Part shown: positions 1-7,114 of the stretch, piece by piece
Numbering within the stretch: the first letter of the stretch is position 1
Layout: the number at the start of each line of letters is the position of its first letter
Origin: a bacterium
GTDB taxonomy: Bacteria; Patescibacteriota; Saccharimonadia; Saccharimonadales; UBA4665
Length of the DNA: 17,724 bases
Assembly (NCBI GenBank): GCA_021846765.1
Contig: JAJZWH010000013.1
Location: forward strand, 1 to 17,724
Direction: 5' to 3'
Position numbers and translations under genes: made by a program
Notes under the pieces: generated by a model
Databases searched by the model: none
What the model saw: only the letters and a program-made list of their open reading frames with translations
Told to the model about the DNA's origin: nothing

Positions 1-64
1 TACCTTTTTGACCGTGTTGATCTTGTTATTTATTACACTTACTTGGGTTATCCATTTTAAATGA
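1..64 (+). CDS. Possible 3' end of a truncated upstream gene (frame uncertain)
   Basis: Two + frames are open from the window edge. Frame 1 runs to TAA at 58-60 and gives 19 residues rich in Tyr, Leu, Val and Asp. Frame 2 runs to TGA at 62-64 and gives 20 mostly hydrophobic residues that could be a C-terminal membrane helix. The codons look ordinary in both. With so little sequence I cannot choose between them, and a chance open stretch is also possible. No function can be assigned. Confidence 0.25.
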   Translation, partial: TFLTVLILLFITLTWVIHFK

Positions 65-84
65 TATTTTAAGGCTTAAAATTA

Positions 85-113
85 TTGGTTAAATTGTCTC
101 TAACTGATACTAT
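85..113 (+). promoter_or_regulatory. Promoter of the HTH-HAD gene (leaderless layout)
   Basis: A -35-like TTGGTT (85-90) is followed after exactly 17 bases by TACTAT (108-113), which carries an extended -10 TG motif (TGA at 105-107). The ATG at 120 lies 6 bases after the -10 box, so transcription should begin at or next to the A of the start codon. There is no usable Shine-Dalgarno site: the only purine run, AAGG at 114-117, is 2 bases from the ATG. Confidence 0.55.
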
Positions 114-119
114 AAGGCT

Positions 120-962
120 ATGGACGAGAAGGGGTTGGGCAAGCGTTTACAAATTAGCAGACGGAATGCTGGTTTAACCCAGCAACAGCTTTGTCAGATT
201 GCTAATTTAAGTTTTTCGACACTAACTAAAATAGAGAGAGGGGCAATTAAAAGTCCTTCTATTTTTACTATTGAAAGTATTGCCAACGCATTAAATATGA
301 GTATCGATGAATTGCTTGGTAAGTCTGGACCAAGCAAATCAACCAAGAAAGAAACTCGTTCTGGGGTTAAATTTGTTTTTTTTGATGTCAATGGTTGCTT
401 GCTGCGTTTTTATCATAGGGCTTTTTCTCAAATAGCTATCGATTATAATGTTCCACCCGATTTAGTTGAAATGGCTTTCCTGCACTACAATACTGATGCC
501 AATCTGGGTGTTTTAACCATGGAAGACTTTAATACGATAATGGCTAAAAGATTAGGCATACCTAGTTTAGATTGGCCAAAATATTATCTGGAGGCTGTTG
601 AACCAATTCCTGGAATGAGTCAAGTTGTGTCTTGGGCTAGCGAAAATTACGGGATAGGTTTATTAACAAATACAATGCCCGGACTATTAACCATGTTAAT
701 GGATCGAAAAATTATACCTAAGGTTAATTATGAGGTGATTATTGACTCTTCGAAAGTAGGCTTAGTTAAACCAGATCCAGCAATTTTTAAATTAGCCAGT
801 GAAAAAGCTCAAGTTCCTAGTCAAAAGATTTTATTGATTGATGATACTAGAGAGAACGTGGCGGCAGCAGAAACCTTGGGGTGGCATGTATTGTGGTTTG
901 ATTATTCTCAACCAGAAGAGTCGGTTGACCAAGTTAGATTGGCTTTGGAAATTGACCGTTAG
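120..962 (+). CDS. XRE-type HTH domain fused to a HAD-superfamily hydrolase
   Basis: This 280-residue protein has two domains. Residues about 5-66 form a Cro/CI (XRE) helix-turn-helix, with the pattern GLTQQQLCQ...LSFSTLTKIERG. Residues 84-280 form a HAD domain: motif I FFDVNG (D89 nucleophile), a small cap, motif II LLTNT (T183), motif III K217 in GLVKPDP, and motif IV DD at 241-242. The expected second Asp of motif I (DxD) is Asn at N91. That residue is the usual acid/base in HAD phosphatases, so phosphatase activity may be altered or lost. The role is probably a soluble regulator whose HAD part is an enzyme or a ligand sensor; the substrate is unknown. The gene appears monocistronic and its TAG stop shares TTAG with the opposing valS stop. 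Domain calls are firm, function is open. Confidence 0.88.
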   Translation: MDEKGLGKRLQISRRNAGLTQQQLCQIANLSFSTLTKIERGAIKSPSIFTIESIANALNMSIDELLGKSGPSKSTKKETRSGVKFVFFDVNGCLLRFYHRAFSQIAIDYNVPPDLVEMAFLHYNTDANLGVLTMEDFNTIMAKRLGIPSLDWPKYYLEAVEPIPGMSQVVSWASENYGIGLLTNTMPGLLTMLMDRKIIPKVNYEVIIDSSKVGLVKPDPAIFKLASEKAQVPSQKILLIDDTRENVAAAETLGWHVLWFDYSQPEESVDQVRLALEIDR

Positions 963-3517
963 TTATTAAATCTAACTTTTTCCATTAACAAACTTTCTAA
1001 TTGTTGTTCAGCCTCAATTAATTGATCTTTACTTTCTTGCACAAGATCCGACGGAGCGTTCTCGAGGTAGTTTTGATTTTTTAATCTAAGCTGTAAATTA
1101 TGAACCTTTTTTTGGCTGTTTTGAATATTTTCATTGAGTTTTAATAGGTAGCTATCTATTTTATTCTGATTAATATCTAACCAACAGTTAAAACGGCTGT
1201 TATTAACTGCTATTCCCTGCCCTAGATCAACCGGTTCGACTTTTACTAGTTGTCCTAGTTGTTGAATCATTGTTGAATTTTTCTCTATGAGGGGTTCATT
1301 TTGGTAGTATAGCGATACATTTTGAGCACCAATAGTTTTAACCAAAGAGCGAACGTTAATAATTAATTCTTGGATAGCTTGAAAATCTGTTGCTTGACTT
1401 TTATTTCCAGCTGGTAAATCAATCAATAGATGCCCTGTCAGTAGACTGTCGGGATTTATTTCTAGGGTTTGCCAAATAGTTTCGCTTAGAAAAGGAACAA
1501 AGGGATGAACAAGTACTAGAAGTCCTTCCAACAATGACTTTAATAAAGTTGGATTGGGTTGAGTCTTGCTAGCTTCAATATACCAATCGGCTAAATCATC
1601 CCATGTAAAATGATAAATAAGCTCGAAAGCTTCGCTAAATCGATAATTGTCCATGAGTTTAACATATTCTTTTTTTACTTCTTGGTAACGATTGAGTATC
1701 CAGTCATCAACTGCTTGGTTAGGTTTAATAACCTCTGTTAAGGTTGGGTTAATGGTTAGTTGGCTTTCAATGTATCGAGCTATGTTCCAAAGCTTATTGC
1801 AAAAGTTTCGTCCGCCAATAACTTTTGAAACAATAAACGGTTGATTATTACCAGGAGTCTGGCCGGTGATTACTCCAAGACGCAAAGCATCTGATCCGTA
1901 CTTATCGGCGATCTCTAAAGGATCAACGCCATTCCCCTTGCTTTTGCTCATCTTTCGTCCTTTAGGGTCGGTCATTAAGCCGTGGAGATATACTGTCGAG
2001 AAAGGAATCTTAGTAGTGGTATACAGCCCCAGCATAAGCATTCTACTAACCCAAGGCATTAATATATCGAAACCTGTTTCCATGAACGATAATGGATAAA
2101 AATCTTTAAAATCAGAGCCGTCGGGGTATCCTAGGGTTACATAAGGCCATGAGCTGGAGCTAAACCAAGTATCCAATACGTCAGGATCTCGACGATAGGT
2201 CTGCTGGTTAATAGTAATAATTTCTTGATCTACTTGTTCGTTATAAATCCAATCATTGGGATTATCTACATTTTGAAATGCTGGGATAGGAATTCCCCAG
2301 GCTATTTGGCGACTAATGTTCCAGTCTTTAATGGATTTTAAGTAATCAATCAGTTGATTTTTTTTAGTTTCTGGCAGGAAATTAATTAGATTTTCGTTGA
2401 GCGCTTTAATGGCTGGTTCGGCCAAGGGTTTAATATCTACGAACCATTGATCTTTTAGCAAGGGCTGAATAACAGTTCCGCATTTATAACAATGACCAAC
2501 ACTGTGAGTATATTCTTGAGCGTCTATTAAAAAGCCTAAGTCTTTTAATTGTTTGATAACCGCTTCCCTGCCCTCGAGGACAGTCAAGCCCCTAAACTCT
2601 TTAGGTACTTGATGATTTAGCTTGCCATCAAAACCAATGATAGTGATCAATGGTAAATCGTGGCGTTGAGCAATTTCAAAGTCGTTAGGATCGTGAGCAG
2701 GTGTAATTTTGACCGCTCCTGTCCCGAACTTGGGGTCAACATAGCTATCAGCAACAATCGGAATCTCTCTGCTGGTTAAGGGTAGTTTAACTGTTTTGCC
2801 AATAATTGCTTGATACCTATCGTCATTAGGGTTAACGGCAACGGCCGTATCGCCAAGCATTGTTTCTGGTCTAGTAGTAGATACGATAACCTCTCCGCCT
2901 CCATCTGTTAGAGGATAACTTAGTTGCCAAAGAAAAGTATTTTCGTCAGTATAGTCTACTTCTATATCGGCAAAGGCAGTACCGTGAAAGGTGCAAAAAT
3001 TAACTAATCGTTCGCCCCTATAGATCAAGCCTTCGTCCCACATAGCTTTAAAGGTAGCGTAAGCTTGTTTAACAACTGATTCATCTAAGGTAAAGGTGTA
3101 GTGTGTCCAATCAACGCTGGCTCCTAATCTGCGAATCTGTGACTCTAGGTTGTATCTGTTGGTTGCTACAAATTGATAGATTTCCTGAAATAACGACTCA
3201 CGTGAATAGTCAAAACGACTTTTTCCTTTTTTTTCAAGTTCTCGTTCAAAAACTACTTGAGTTTCAAAACCCGCATGATCTGCTCCGGGAATATATAAAA
3301 CTCTTTGACCAATTGATCGGTGATATCTGGCAGCTATATCTTGCCAGGCAAAAGCTAGAGCGTGGCCCATATGGAGGTTGCCATTAGCGTTTGGCGGAGG
3401 AACGACTATAGAATATCCCCTGCCCTTTCCTTTAGGTTGAAAGGCAGCAGTTTTTTCCCATAAAGCATAAATATCTGTTTCGTATAATTCAGCCTGATAG
3501 CTTTTTGCGAGTTTCAT
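959..3517 (-). CDS. valS: Valyl-tRNA synthetase
   Basis: A class I aminoacyl-tRNA synthetase that charges tRNA-Val in the cytosol, 852 residues, near the usual bacterial length. Visible signatures are the HIGH motif as HMGH (residues 49-52, after PPPNANGNL), the KMSKS motif at residues 522-526, the CP1 editing-domain segment TTRPETMLGDTAVAVNP, and SRQIAWGIPIPAF before the second half of the catalytic domain. The anticodon-binding domain follows, then a long Gln/Asn/Leu-rich C-terminal coiled coil typical of ValRS rather than IleRS or LeuRS. It lies 31 bases downstream of tsaD on the same strand, so the two are probably cotranscribed, although a -10-like TATATT (3527-3532) could give a separate leaderless start. 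No Shine-Dalgarno precedes the ATG. The stop codon overlaps the convergent HTH-HAD gene by 4 bases. The frame is intact. Confidence 0.97.
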   Translation of the reverse strand: MKLAKSYQAELYETDIYALWEKTAAFQPKGKGRGYSIVVPPPNANGNLHMGHALAFAWQDIAARYHRSIGQRVLYIPGADHAGFETQVVFERELEKKGKSRFDYSRESLFQEIYQFVATNRYNLESQIRRLGASVDWTHYTFTLDESVVKQAYATFKAMWDEGLIYRGERLVNFCTFHGTAFADIEVDYTDENTFLWQLSYPLTDGGGEVIVSTTRPETMLGDTAVAVNPNDDRYQAIIGKTVKLPLTSREIPIVADSYVDPKFGTGAVKITPAHDPNDFEIAQRHDLPLITIIGFDGKLNHQVPKEFRGLTVLEGREAVIKQLKDLGFLIDAQEYTHSVGHCYKCGTVIQPLLKDQWFVDIKPLAEPAIKALNENLINFLPETKKNQLIDYLKSIKDWNISRQIAWGIPIPAFQNVDNPNDWIYNEQVDQEIITINQQTYRRDPDVLDTWFSSSSWPYVTLGYPDGSDFKDFYPLSFMETGFDILMPWVSRMLMLGLYTTTKIPFSTVYLHGLMTDPKGRKMSKSKGNGVDPLEIADKYGSDALRLGVITGQTPGNNQPFIVSKVIGGRNFCNKLWNIARYIESQLTINPTLTEVIKPNQAVDDWILNRYQEVKKEYVKLMDNYRFSEAFELIYHFTWDDLADWYIEASKTQPNPTLLKSLLEGLLVLVHPFVPFLSETIWQTLEINPDSLLTGHLLIDLPAGNKSQATDFQAIQELIINVRSLVKTIGAQNVSLYYQNEPLIEKNSTMIQQLGQLVKVEPVDLGQGIAVNNSRFNCWLDINQNKIDSYLLKLNENIQNSQKKVHNLQLRLKNQNYLENAPSDLVQESKDQLIEAEQQLESLLMEKVRFNN

Positions 3518-3521
3518 ATCT

Positions 3522-3532
3522 ATTCTAATATA
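3522..3532 (-). promoter_or_regulatory. Possible internal -10 box before valS
   Basis: Reading the minus strand, TATATT (3527-3532) ends 9 bases before the valS ATG, and an overlapping TAGAAT (3522-3527) ends 4 bases before it. No -35 match is seen in the tsaD 3' end. The spacing fits the leaderless layout of other genes here, but the match is weak. Confidence 0.3.
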
Positions 3533-3548
3533 CCCTGGATAGCTCAGC

Positions 3549-4607
3549 TTACATAGAGAGATTAGGGTTAATTTCTAAACTATAGGCATCAGCTAGCCCG
3601 ACACTATGTTTAAATTGCCAGCCACCTAATGCGCCAATCATTGCCCCATTATCGGTGCATAATTTAATGTCAGGCATTAATAGTGGGCAGGAAAAAGATT
3701 TTAATAAAGATTCTCGTAGTAAAGAGTTAGCGGCTACTCCTCCGGCCAATAGAATTGATCGAGGTTTAAATTCATCAACTGCTAACTTAACTTTATCGAC
3801 TATGGTTTCTATGGCTATGTGTTGAAAACTAGCTGCAATATTGGCCTTCTGAGCTTTATTCAGACGTTCTGATAGCATATATGATGGAAAGTCGTAATTT
3901 TCACCTACTTGTTCTTGAGCCAGTCTTAAAACGGCTGTTTTTAGGCCAGAAAAACTAAAATCATATTTCCCCACTTTAGCTTTAGGTAAGGAATAGGCGC
4001 TATCTTGACCGTTAGCTGCAATTTTAGCAATAGCTGGACCACCAGGGTATGGTAATCCAAGTATTTTGGCTACTTTATCGAATGCTTCACCTATGGCATC
4101 ATCTTGAGTTTTGCCGATTAGCTGATAGTCAAAATAATCTTTAAATAAGGCTAATTGAGTGTGGCCTCCAGATACGATAATGGCTATAAAAGGAAATTCA
4201 GGTTGACTAGTTGGCAGTTGATAACCTTGGAGAGTTGTTGAGTTAATGAAGTTAGCGTAGATGTGTCCTAAAACGTGGCTACAACTAATTAAGGGCTTAT
4301 TTTTAATCAAAGACAATGTTCTAGCACTCATTACTCCGACCAACAAGCTACCACCCAGACCCGCACCGTAAGTAACAGCCAGAGCATCAATATTTGACCA
4401 TTCAGTTTTTGCCTGATCGAGACTTTGACTGATTACTGGAATTATAGACTCTAGATGACTGCGGGCAGCTATTTCTGGCACAACCCCTCCATAAACAGCG
4501 TGCAAATCTAAACTGGTTGCGACCACATTACTTAATAGTTTTGTTCCATCTTCTACTACTGCTACAGCTGTCTCGTCACAGCTAGTTTCAATACCCAATA
4601 TTTTCAT
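3549..4607 (-). CDS. tsaD: tRNA N6-threonylcarbamoyladenosine synthase subunit TsaD
   Basis: The universal Kae1/TsaD protein, which with TsaB and TsaE transfers threonylcarbamoyl from its adenylate to A37 of ANN-decoding tRNAs. At 352 residues it is full length. Signatures in order are GIETSCDETAVAVVEDG at the N-terminus, the metal-binding pair H111 and H115 in HVLGHIYANF, VSGGHTQL, GEAFDKVAKILGLPYPGGP, YDFSFSGLKTAVL, LLAGGVAANSLLR and the metal Asp in CTDNGAMIGALG. All key residues are present. It is the first gene of a probable tsaD-valS unit, pairing two translation-fidelity genes. No Shine-Dalgarno site precedes the ATG; an extended -10-like TGT-TAAGCT ends 9 bases before it. It diverges from the membrane-protein gene at 4747. 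tsaB and tsaE are not in the window. Confidence 0.97.
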   Translation of the reverse strand: MKILGIETSCDETAVAVVEDGTKLLSNVVATSLDLHAVYGGVVPEIAARSHLESIIPVISQSLDQAKTEWSNIDALAVTYGAGLGGSLLVGVMSARTLSLIKNKPLISCSHVLGHIYANFINSTTLQGYQLPTSQPEFPFIAIIVSGGHTQLALFKDYFDYQLIGKTQDDAIGEAFDKVAKILGLPYPGGPAIAKIAANGQDSAYSLPKAKVGKYDFSFSGLKTAVLRLAQEQVGENYDFPSYMLSERLNKAQKANIAASFQHIAIETIVDKVKLAVDEFKPRSILLAGGVAANSLLRESLLKSFSCPLLMPDIKLCTDNGAMIGALGGWQFKHSVGLADAYSLEINPNLSM

Positions 4608-4616
4608 CTTAAGTTT

Positions 4617-4625
4617 AGCTTAACA
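4617..4625 (-). promoter_or_regulatory. Possible extended -10 of tsaD
   Basis: On the minus strand TGT followed by TAAGCT (4617-4622) ends 9 bases before the tsaD ATG. The geometry matches the candidate promoter of the gene starting at 9260. No clear -35 box is seen. It would give a nearly leaderless transcript. Confidence 0.3.
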
Positions 4626-4710
4626 CGGTTTAATTTTAGATAATAACTATAGCTACTTAAGCTACTTAGCGAGCTGAATTAGAATGAGATTAATACAAAC
4701 CGCAATCATA

Positions 4711-4739
4711 TTGACTAAAAATAAACAATATGCTAATGT
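4711..4739 (+). promoter_or_regulatory. Promoter of the 664-residue membrane protein gene (leaderless layout)
   Basis: TTGACT (4711-4716), a spacer of exactly 17 bases ending in the extended motif TGC (4731-4733), then TAATGT (4734-4739). The ATG begins at 4747, leaving 7 bases, so transcription is predicted to start at the A of the start codon. No Shine-Dalgarno is present. This is the clearest leaderless promoter in the window. Confidence 0.6.
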
Positions 4740-4746
4740 ATAACTT

Positions 4747-6741
4747 ATGTCAGAATTACTAAGGCCTAAAGAGCTTATAATTACTAATCAAAACCCATCA
4801 GCTGCTAATCAAGAATTAATTATAGTAGATAGTTTAAATCAAGCCCAAAAAGAAGTTATGGGTATGAGTGGACTTGGCTCAATAAGAGTAGAAGATCAAT
4901 CTAAAGATCAAATTGAACAAGATCAAGAAAACTATCTAAAACAAGCACTTAACCCTGAAAATATTGTATCTCTAAAGCAGCAATACCAAGAACGAGTAGC
5001 TAAGCTAACTGCAGAGCGATCATTTAGCTGCGATAAACGAGTATACAAAGAAGACCCAGTTAACAAACAACAACTTAAACAAGAATTAATTGATAAGTAT
5101 CTACAAGTTGGAGCTAAACCAGGTCAAGATCTAGCTCTTAATGATCAACTTAAACAACAAATTGCCAAAGAAATGGATTTAAGCTATAGCCAACTAGAAG
5201 CTAAAATTAAACCCAGAAGAACTAAGGTAAATAGACCAAATGCTACTAGCACAGCTATAGAGCCAGTTAAGCCTGATAACTCAATTGAAGTGGTTGATGT
5301 GAGTAATCAAACAGCAGGTAACTTAGATTTAGTTAGTCAACCCGAAGAGCCAGACATAGATCAAAATGGGAGGTATGGCTTAGCTAAAGCTTTAGAGGAG
5401 GCGTACAATATTGAAAAAGCTGGCAAATATACTTCTCGTGAAAGAAAAAGCGTCCAAGACGAGATAGATAAATATGCTCAATTAGCAGCTATCGGAGAGA
5501 CAGTTGGCTTTAAAGCTGCTAAGAATCCCAAAGGAGATCGTCGTTTATCGACCCTAGAAACGGGTTTCAAAGTGACTGATTCGTACATAGAAATGAGCCA
5601 ATCAACTCTTGAGCGATATCGTAGGAGTACTAATAAAAAAGTAAGAGAGCGATTAGTAGCGGCTGGAGCTGATGAATCGACTATAAAAGCTATCTTAAAA
5701 CTTCAAGATCAGACTTTAGCTAGACAACTTGGAGCTAGTATAGCCGCAAATAAACAAAAATTGTTAGGCTTATCTCAAGATCCAGAATCAACTGATCAAA
5801 ATAAGCTAAAAAATTTTTGGAGCCAGAAAAAGTTAAAATTTTATGACTGGTGGATCAAGCAAGACGGTGGAGGAGATAAATTATTTAGCAAAGGTAGACT
5901 AAAAGGAACGTTTAAACGAGCCGCAGCTTTAGGAGCAATTGGTATACCTATTGGTTTTGTCTTGGGTAGCTTAGCTGTTCCTGCAGGAGTAAGTGGAATA
6001 GCTGGTGCTATTGGTGTTGTTTTAGCTAGTCGGTCTAATGGTTTGGTCAGAGGAATGACTTATGCTCACGTCGATAAGCGAGCTAACGCGCTATCCGATA
6101 AAAAAAGAGAACAGTTGATTGAAGCTCAAGTTCAAAAAATTCATGATTATTATCAAAATTTAGATGAGGCTAATCCCTATGATGGTGTAATAACGTCAGA
6201 ATATGCAAGGAATATAAAAGCGGAAGTAGCTAAGAATAAGGCTCGGACAATATCGGCTATCGGAGCTGTAGCACTAGGCGGTATAGCTGCATACTCATTT
6301 AGCTTGTTAGGCAACTCTTTGCTTAATGGTAGTAACGTCCATCAGGCGGTATCTTCTAGAATTGGTCAACACCTAAGCAAAAAATTACCTTCTAAACACG
6401 GGGTAACTTCAAGCGGTAGAGCAAAGAGCATTTCTAATACTAATACTACATCTCCTAGCGTTAGTAGCGAACAACAAATTGGTCAAACTTTTCAGATTAA
6501 ACCAGGGGCTGGGGTAACCAATGAAATAAGTAATTACGCAGCTAGTCGAGGTAAACCAATTAGTGGGGCAGAAGCATATCGGATCTATTTACAACTGAAA
6601 GCTAATAATGGTTCTAATCTGATAGACATTAACAACAAAATAGCAACTGCTTATCATGGTTCAAGCGTTTGGATTGATCAACCGGGTGTAGGTAAGTGGG
6701 CACCGGGAGTGCAACAACAACTAGATAAGCTTTTAACGTGA
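4747..6741 (+). CDS. Large Gln/Lys-rich membrane protein with a conserved-looking C-terminal module, function unknown
   Basis: I do not recognise a named family. The 664 residues divide into a soluble, Gln/Lys/Glu-rich and mostly helical N-terminal part (1-390, with likely coiled coil around 50-160 and 210-345), a hydrophobic Gly/Ala-rich segment at about 392-428 that could form a helical hairpin, a charged stretch (437-500), a second membrane segment at about 502-526, a Ser/Thr/Asn-rich linker (527-576), and a compact C-terminal module (577-664) with IKPGAGVTNEISNYAASRG and a Gly/Trp-rich end. If the linker and module are outside, this could be a surface or envelope protein, but the topology is inferred. 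No signal peptide is seen. It ends in TGA, the only TGA stop among the complete genes, and is followed after 27 bases by a small helical protein with a Shine-Dalgarno site, suggesting an operon. Confidence 0.85.
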   Translation: MSELLRPKELIITNQNPSAANQELIIVDSLNQAQKEVMGMSGLGSIRVEDQSKDQIEQDQENYLKQALNPENIVSLKQQYQERVAKLTAERSFSCDKRVYKEDPVNKQQLKQELIDKYLQVGAKPGQDLALNDQLKQQIAKEMDLSYSQLEAKIKPRRTKVNRPNATSTAIEPVKPDNSIEVVDVSNQTAGNLDLVSQPEEPDIDQNGRYGLAKALEEAYNIEKAGKYTSRERKSVQDEIDKYAQLAAIGETVGFKAAKNPKGDRRLSTLETGFKVTDSYIEMSQSTLERYRRSTNKKVRERLVAAGADESTIKAILKLQDQTLARQLGASIAANKQKLLGLSQDPESTDQNKLKNFWSQKKLKFYDWWIKQDGGGDKLFSKGRLKGTFKRAAALGAIGIPIGFVLGSLAVPAGVSGIAGAIGVVLASRSNGLVRGMTYAHVDKRANALSDKKREQLIEAQVQKIHDYYQNLDEANPYDGVITSEYARNIKAEVAKNKARTISAIGAVALGGIAAYSFSLLGNSLLNGSNVHQAVSSRIGQHLSKKLPSKHGVTSSGRAKSISNTNTTSPSVSSEQQIGQTFQIKPGAGVTNEISNYAASRGKPISGAEAYRIYLQLKANNGSNLIDINNKIATAYHGSSVWIDQPGVGKWAPGVQQQLDKLLT

Positions 6742-6768
6742 AAAGGGTTATAAAGGAGAAAAACAAAA

Positions 6769-7065
6769 ATGTTACAATCAAAATACGAACAGCAAATCAA
6801 TCAATTATTAGCTGATTTAAAAGTCCCTACAAAAGACCGAGAATTAATGATTGAGAGTATCTATCAAAATTTAAAATCTAGAGTGGGTATTAGATTAGTG
6901 AGTCAATTAAATGACCAACAGTTAAATCAATTAGAAAAAGCTTTTATAAACGATGACGAGTTTTTTTTAGATCATATTGATCAGATGGTTCCCAATATTG
7001 ATCAGATTTTTGAACAAGAATTAAATGGTATCCAACAAGAACTTTTAGACAATATTTCTGAATAA
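6769..7065 (+). CDS. Small acidic all-helical protein, possibly DUF5663-like
   Basis: The 98 residues are predicted to be almost wholly helical, with no membrane segment or signal peptide. The pattern (an N-terminal helix, a central block containing RLVSQLNDQQLNQLEKA, and an acidic tail around VPNIDQIFEQELNGIQQE) resembles small CPR proteins grouped as DUF5663; this assignment is from memory and tentative. A good Shine-Dalgarno, AAGGAG at about 6752-6757, lies 11-12 bases before the ATG. Together with the 27-base gap to the preceding membrane-protein gene, this says it is translated from the same mRNA. No terminator follows; the Mur ligase promoter begins 25 bases after its stop. It may be a soluble partner of the membrane protein, by context only. 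Confidence 0.8.
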   Translation: MLQSKYEQQINQLLADLKVPTKDRELMIESIYQNLKSRVGIRLVSQLNDQQLNQLEKAFINDDEFFLDHIDQMVPNIDQIFEQELNGIQQELLDNISE

Positions 7066-7090
7066 TTAAAAACTAAAGACTGGATTAGGC

Positions 7091-7096
7091 TATAAT
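7091..7096 (+). promoter_or_regulatory. -10 box of the Mur ligase gene
   Basis: A perfect TATAAT. It lies 6 bases before an ATG at 7103 and 18 bases before the ligase ATG at 7115. No convincing -35 is seen about 17 bases upstream. By the spacing seen elsewhere in this window, transcription would start at the first ATG (7103). Confidence 0.5.
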
Positions 7097-7102
7097 CTTA
7101 AT

Positions 7103-7114
7103 ATGGATAATTAA
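7103..7114 (+). CDS. Three-codon leaderless mini-ORF (Met-Asp-Asn-stop) abutting the Mur ligase start
   Basis: ATG GAT AAT TAA is directly followed in the same frame by the ATG of the Mur ligase at 7115. The -10 box at 7091-7096 predicts a transcript beginning at or next to this first ATG. A ribosome starting there would stop after three codons immediately before the ligase start. Whether it is translated is unknown. It may instead be a chance ATG in a very short leader. Confidence 0.3.
   Translation: MDN

Noticed and set aside
3535..3600. A tRNA-like string (GGATAGCTCAG followed by TAGAGAG) near the valS start.
   Set aside because: The D-arm does not close, no anticodon or TPsiC arm with matching stems follows, and the bases code for the conserved end of TsaD on the other strand.
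4880..5170. Recurring GATCAA-type words in the 664-residue protein gene as DNA repeats.
   Set aside because: They arise from the many Asp-Gln and Lys-Gln codons, have no fixed spacing and are explained by protein composition.
6736..6756. TGA at the end of the 664-residue protein as a recoded sense codon, as in Gracilibacteria and Absconditabacteria.
   Set aside because: Read-through would add only four residues and run through the Shine-Dalgarno of the next gene. All conserved proteins here are full length with no in-frame TGA, so the standard code fits.
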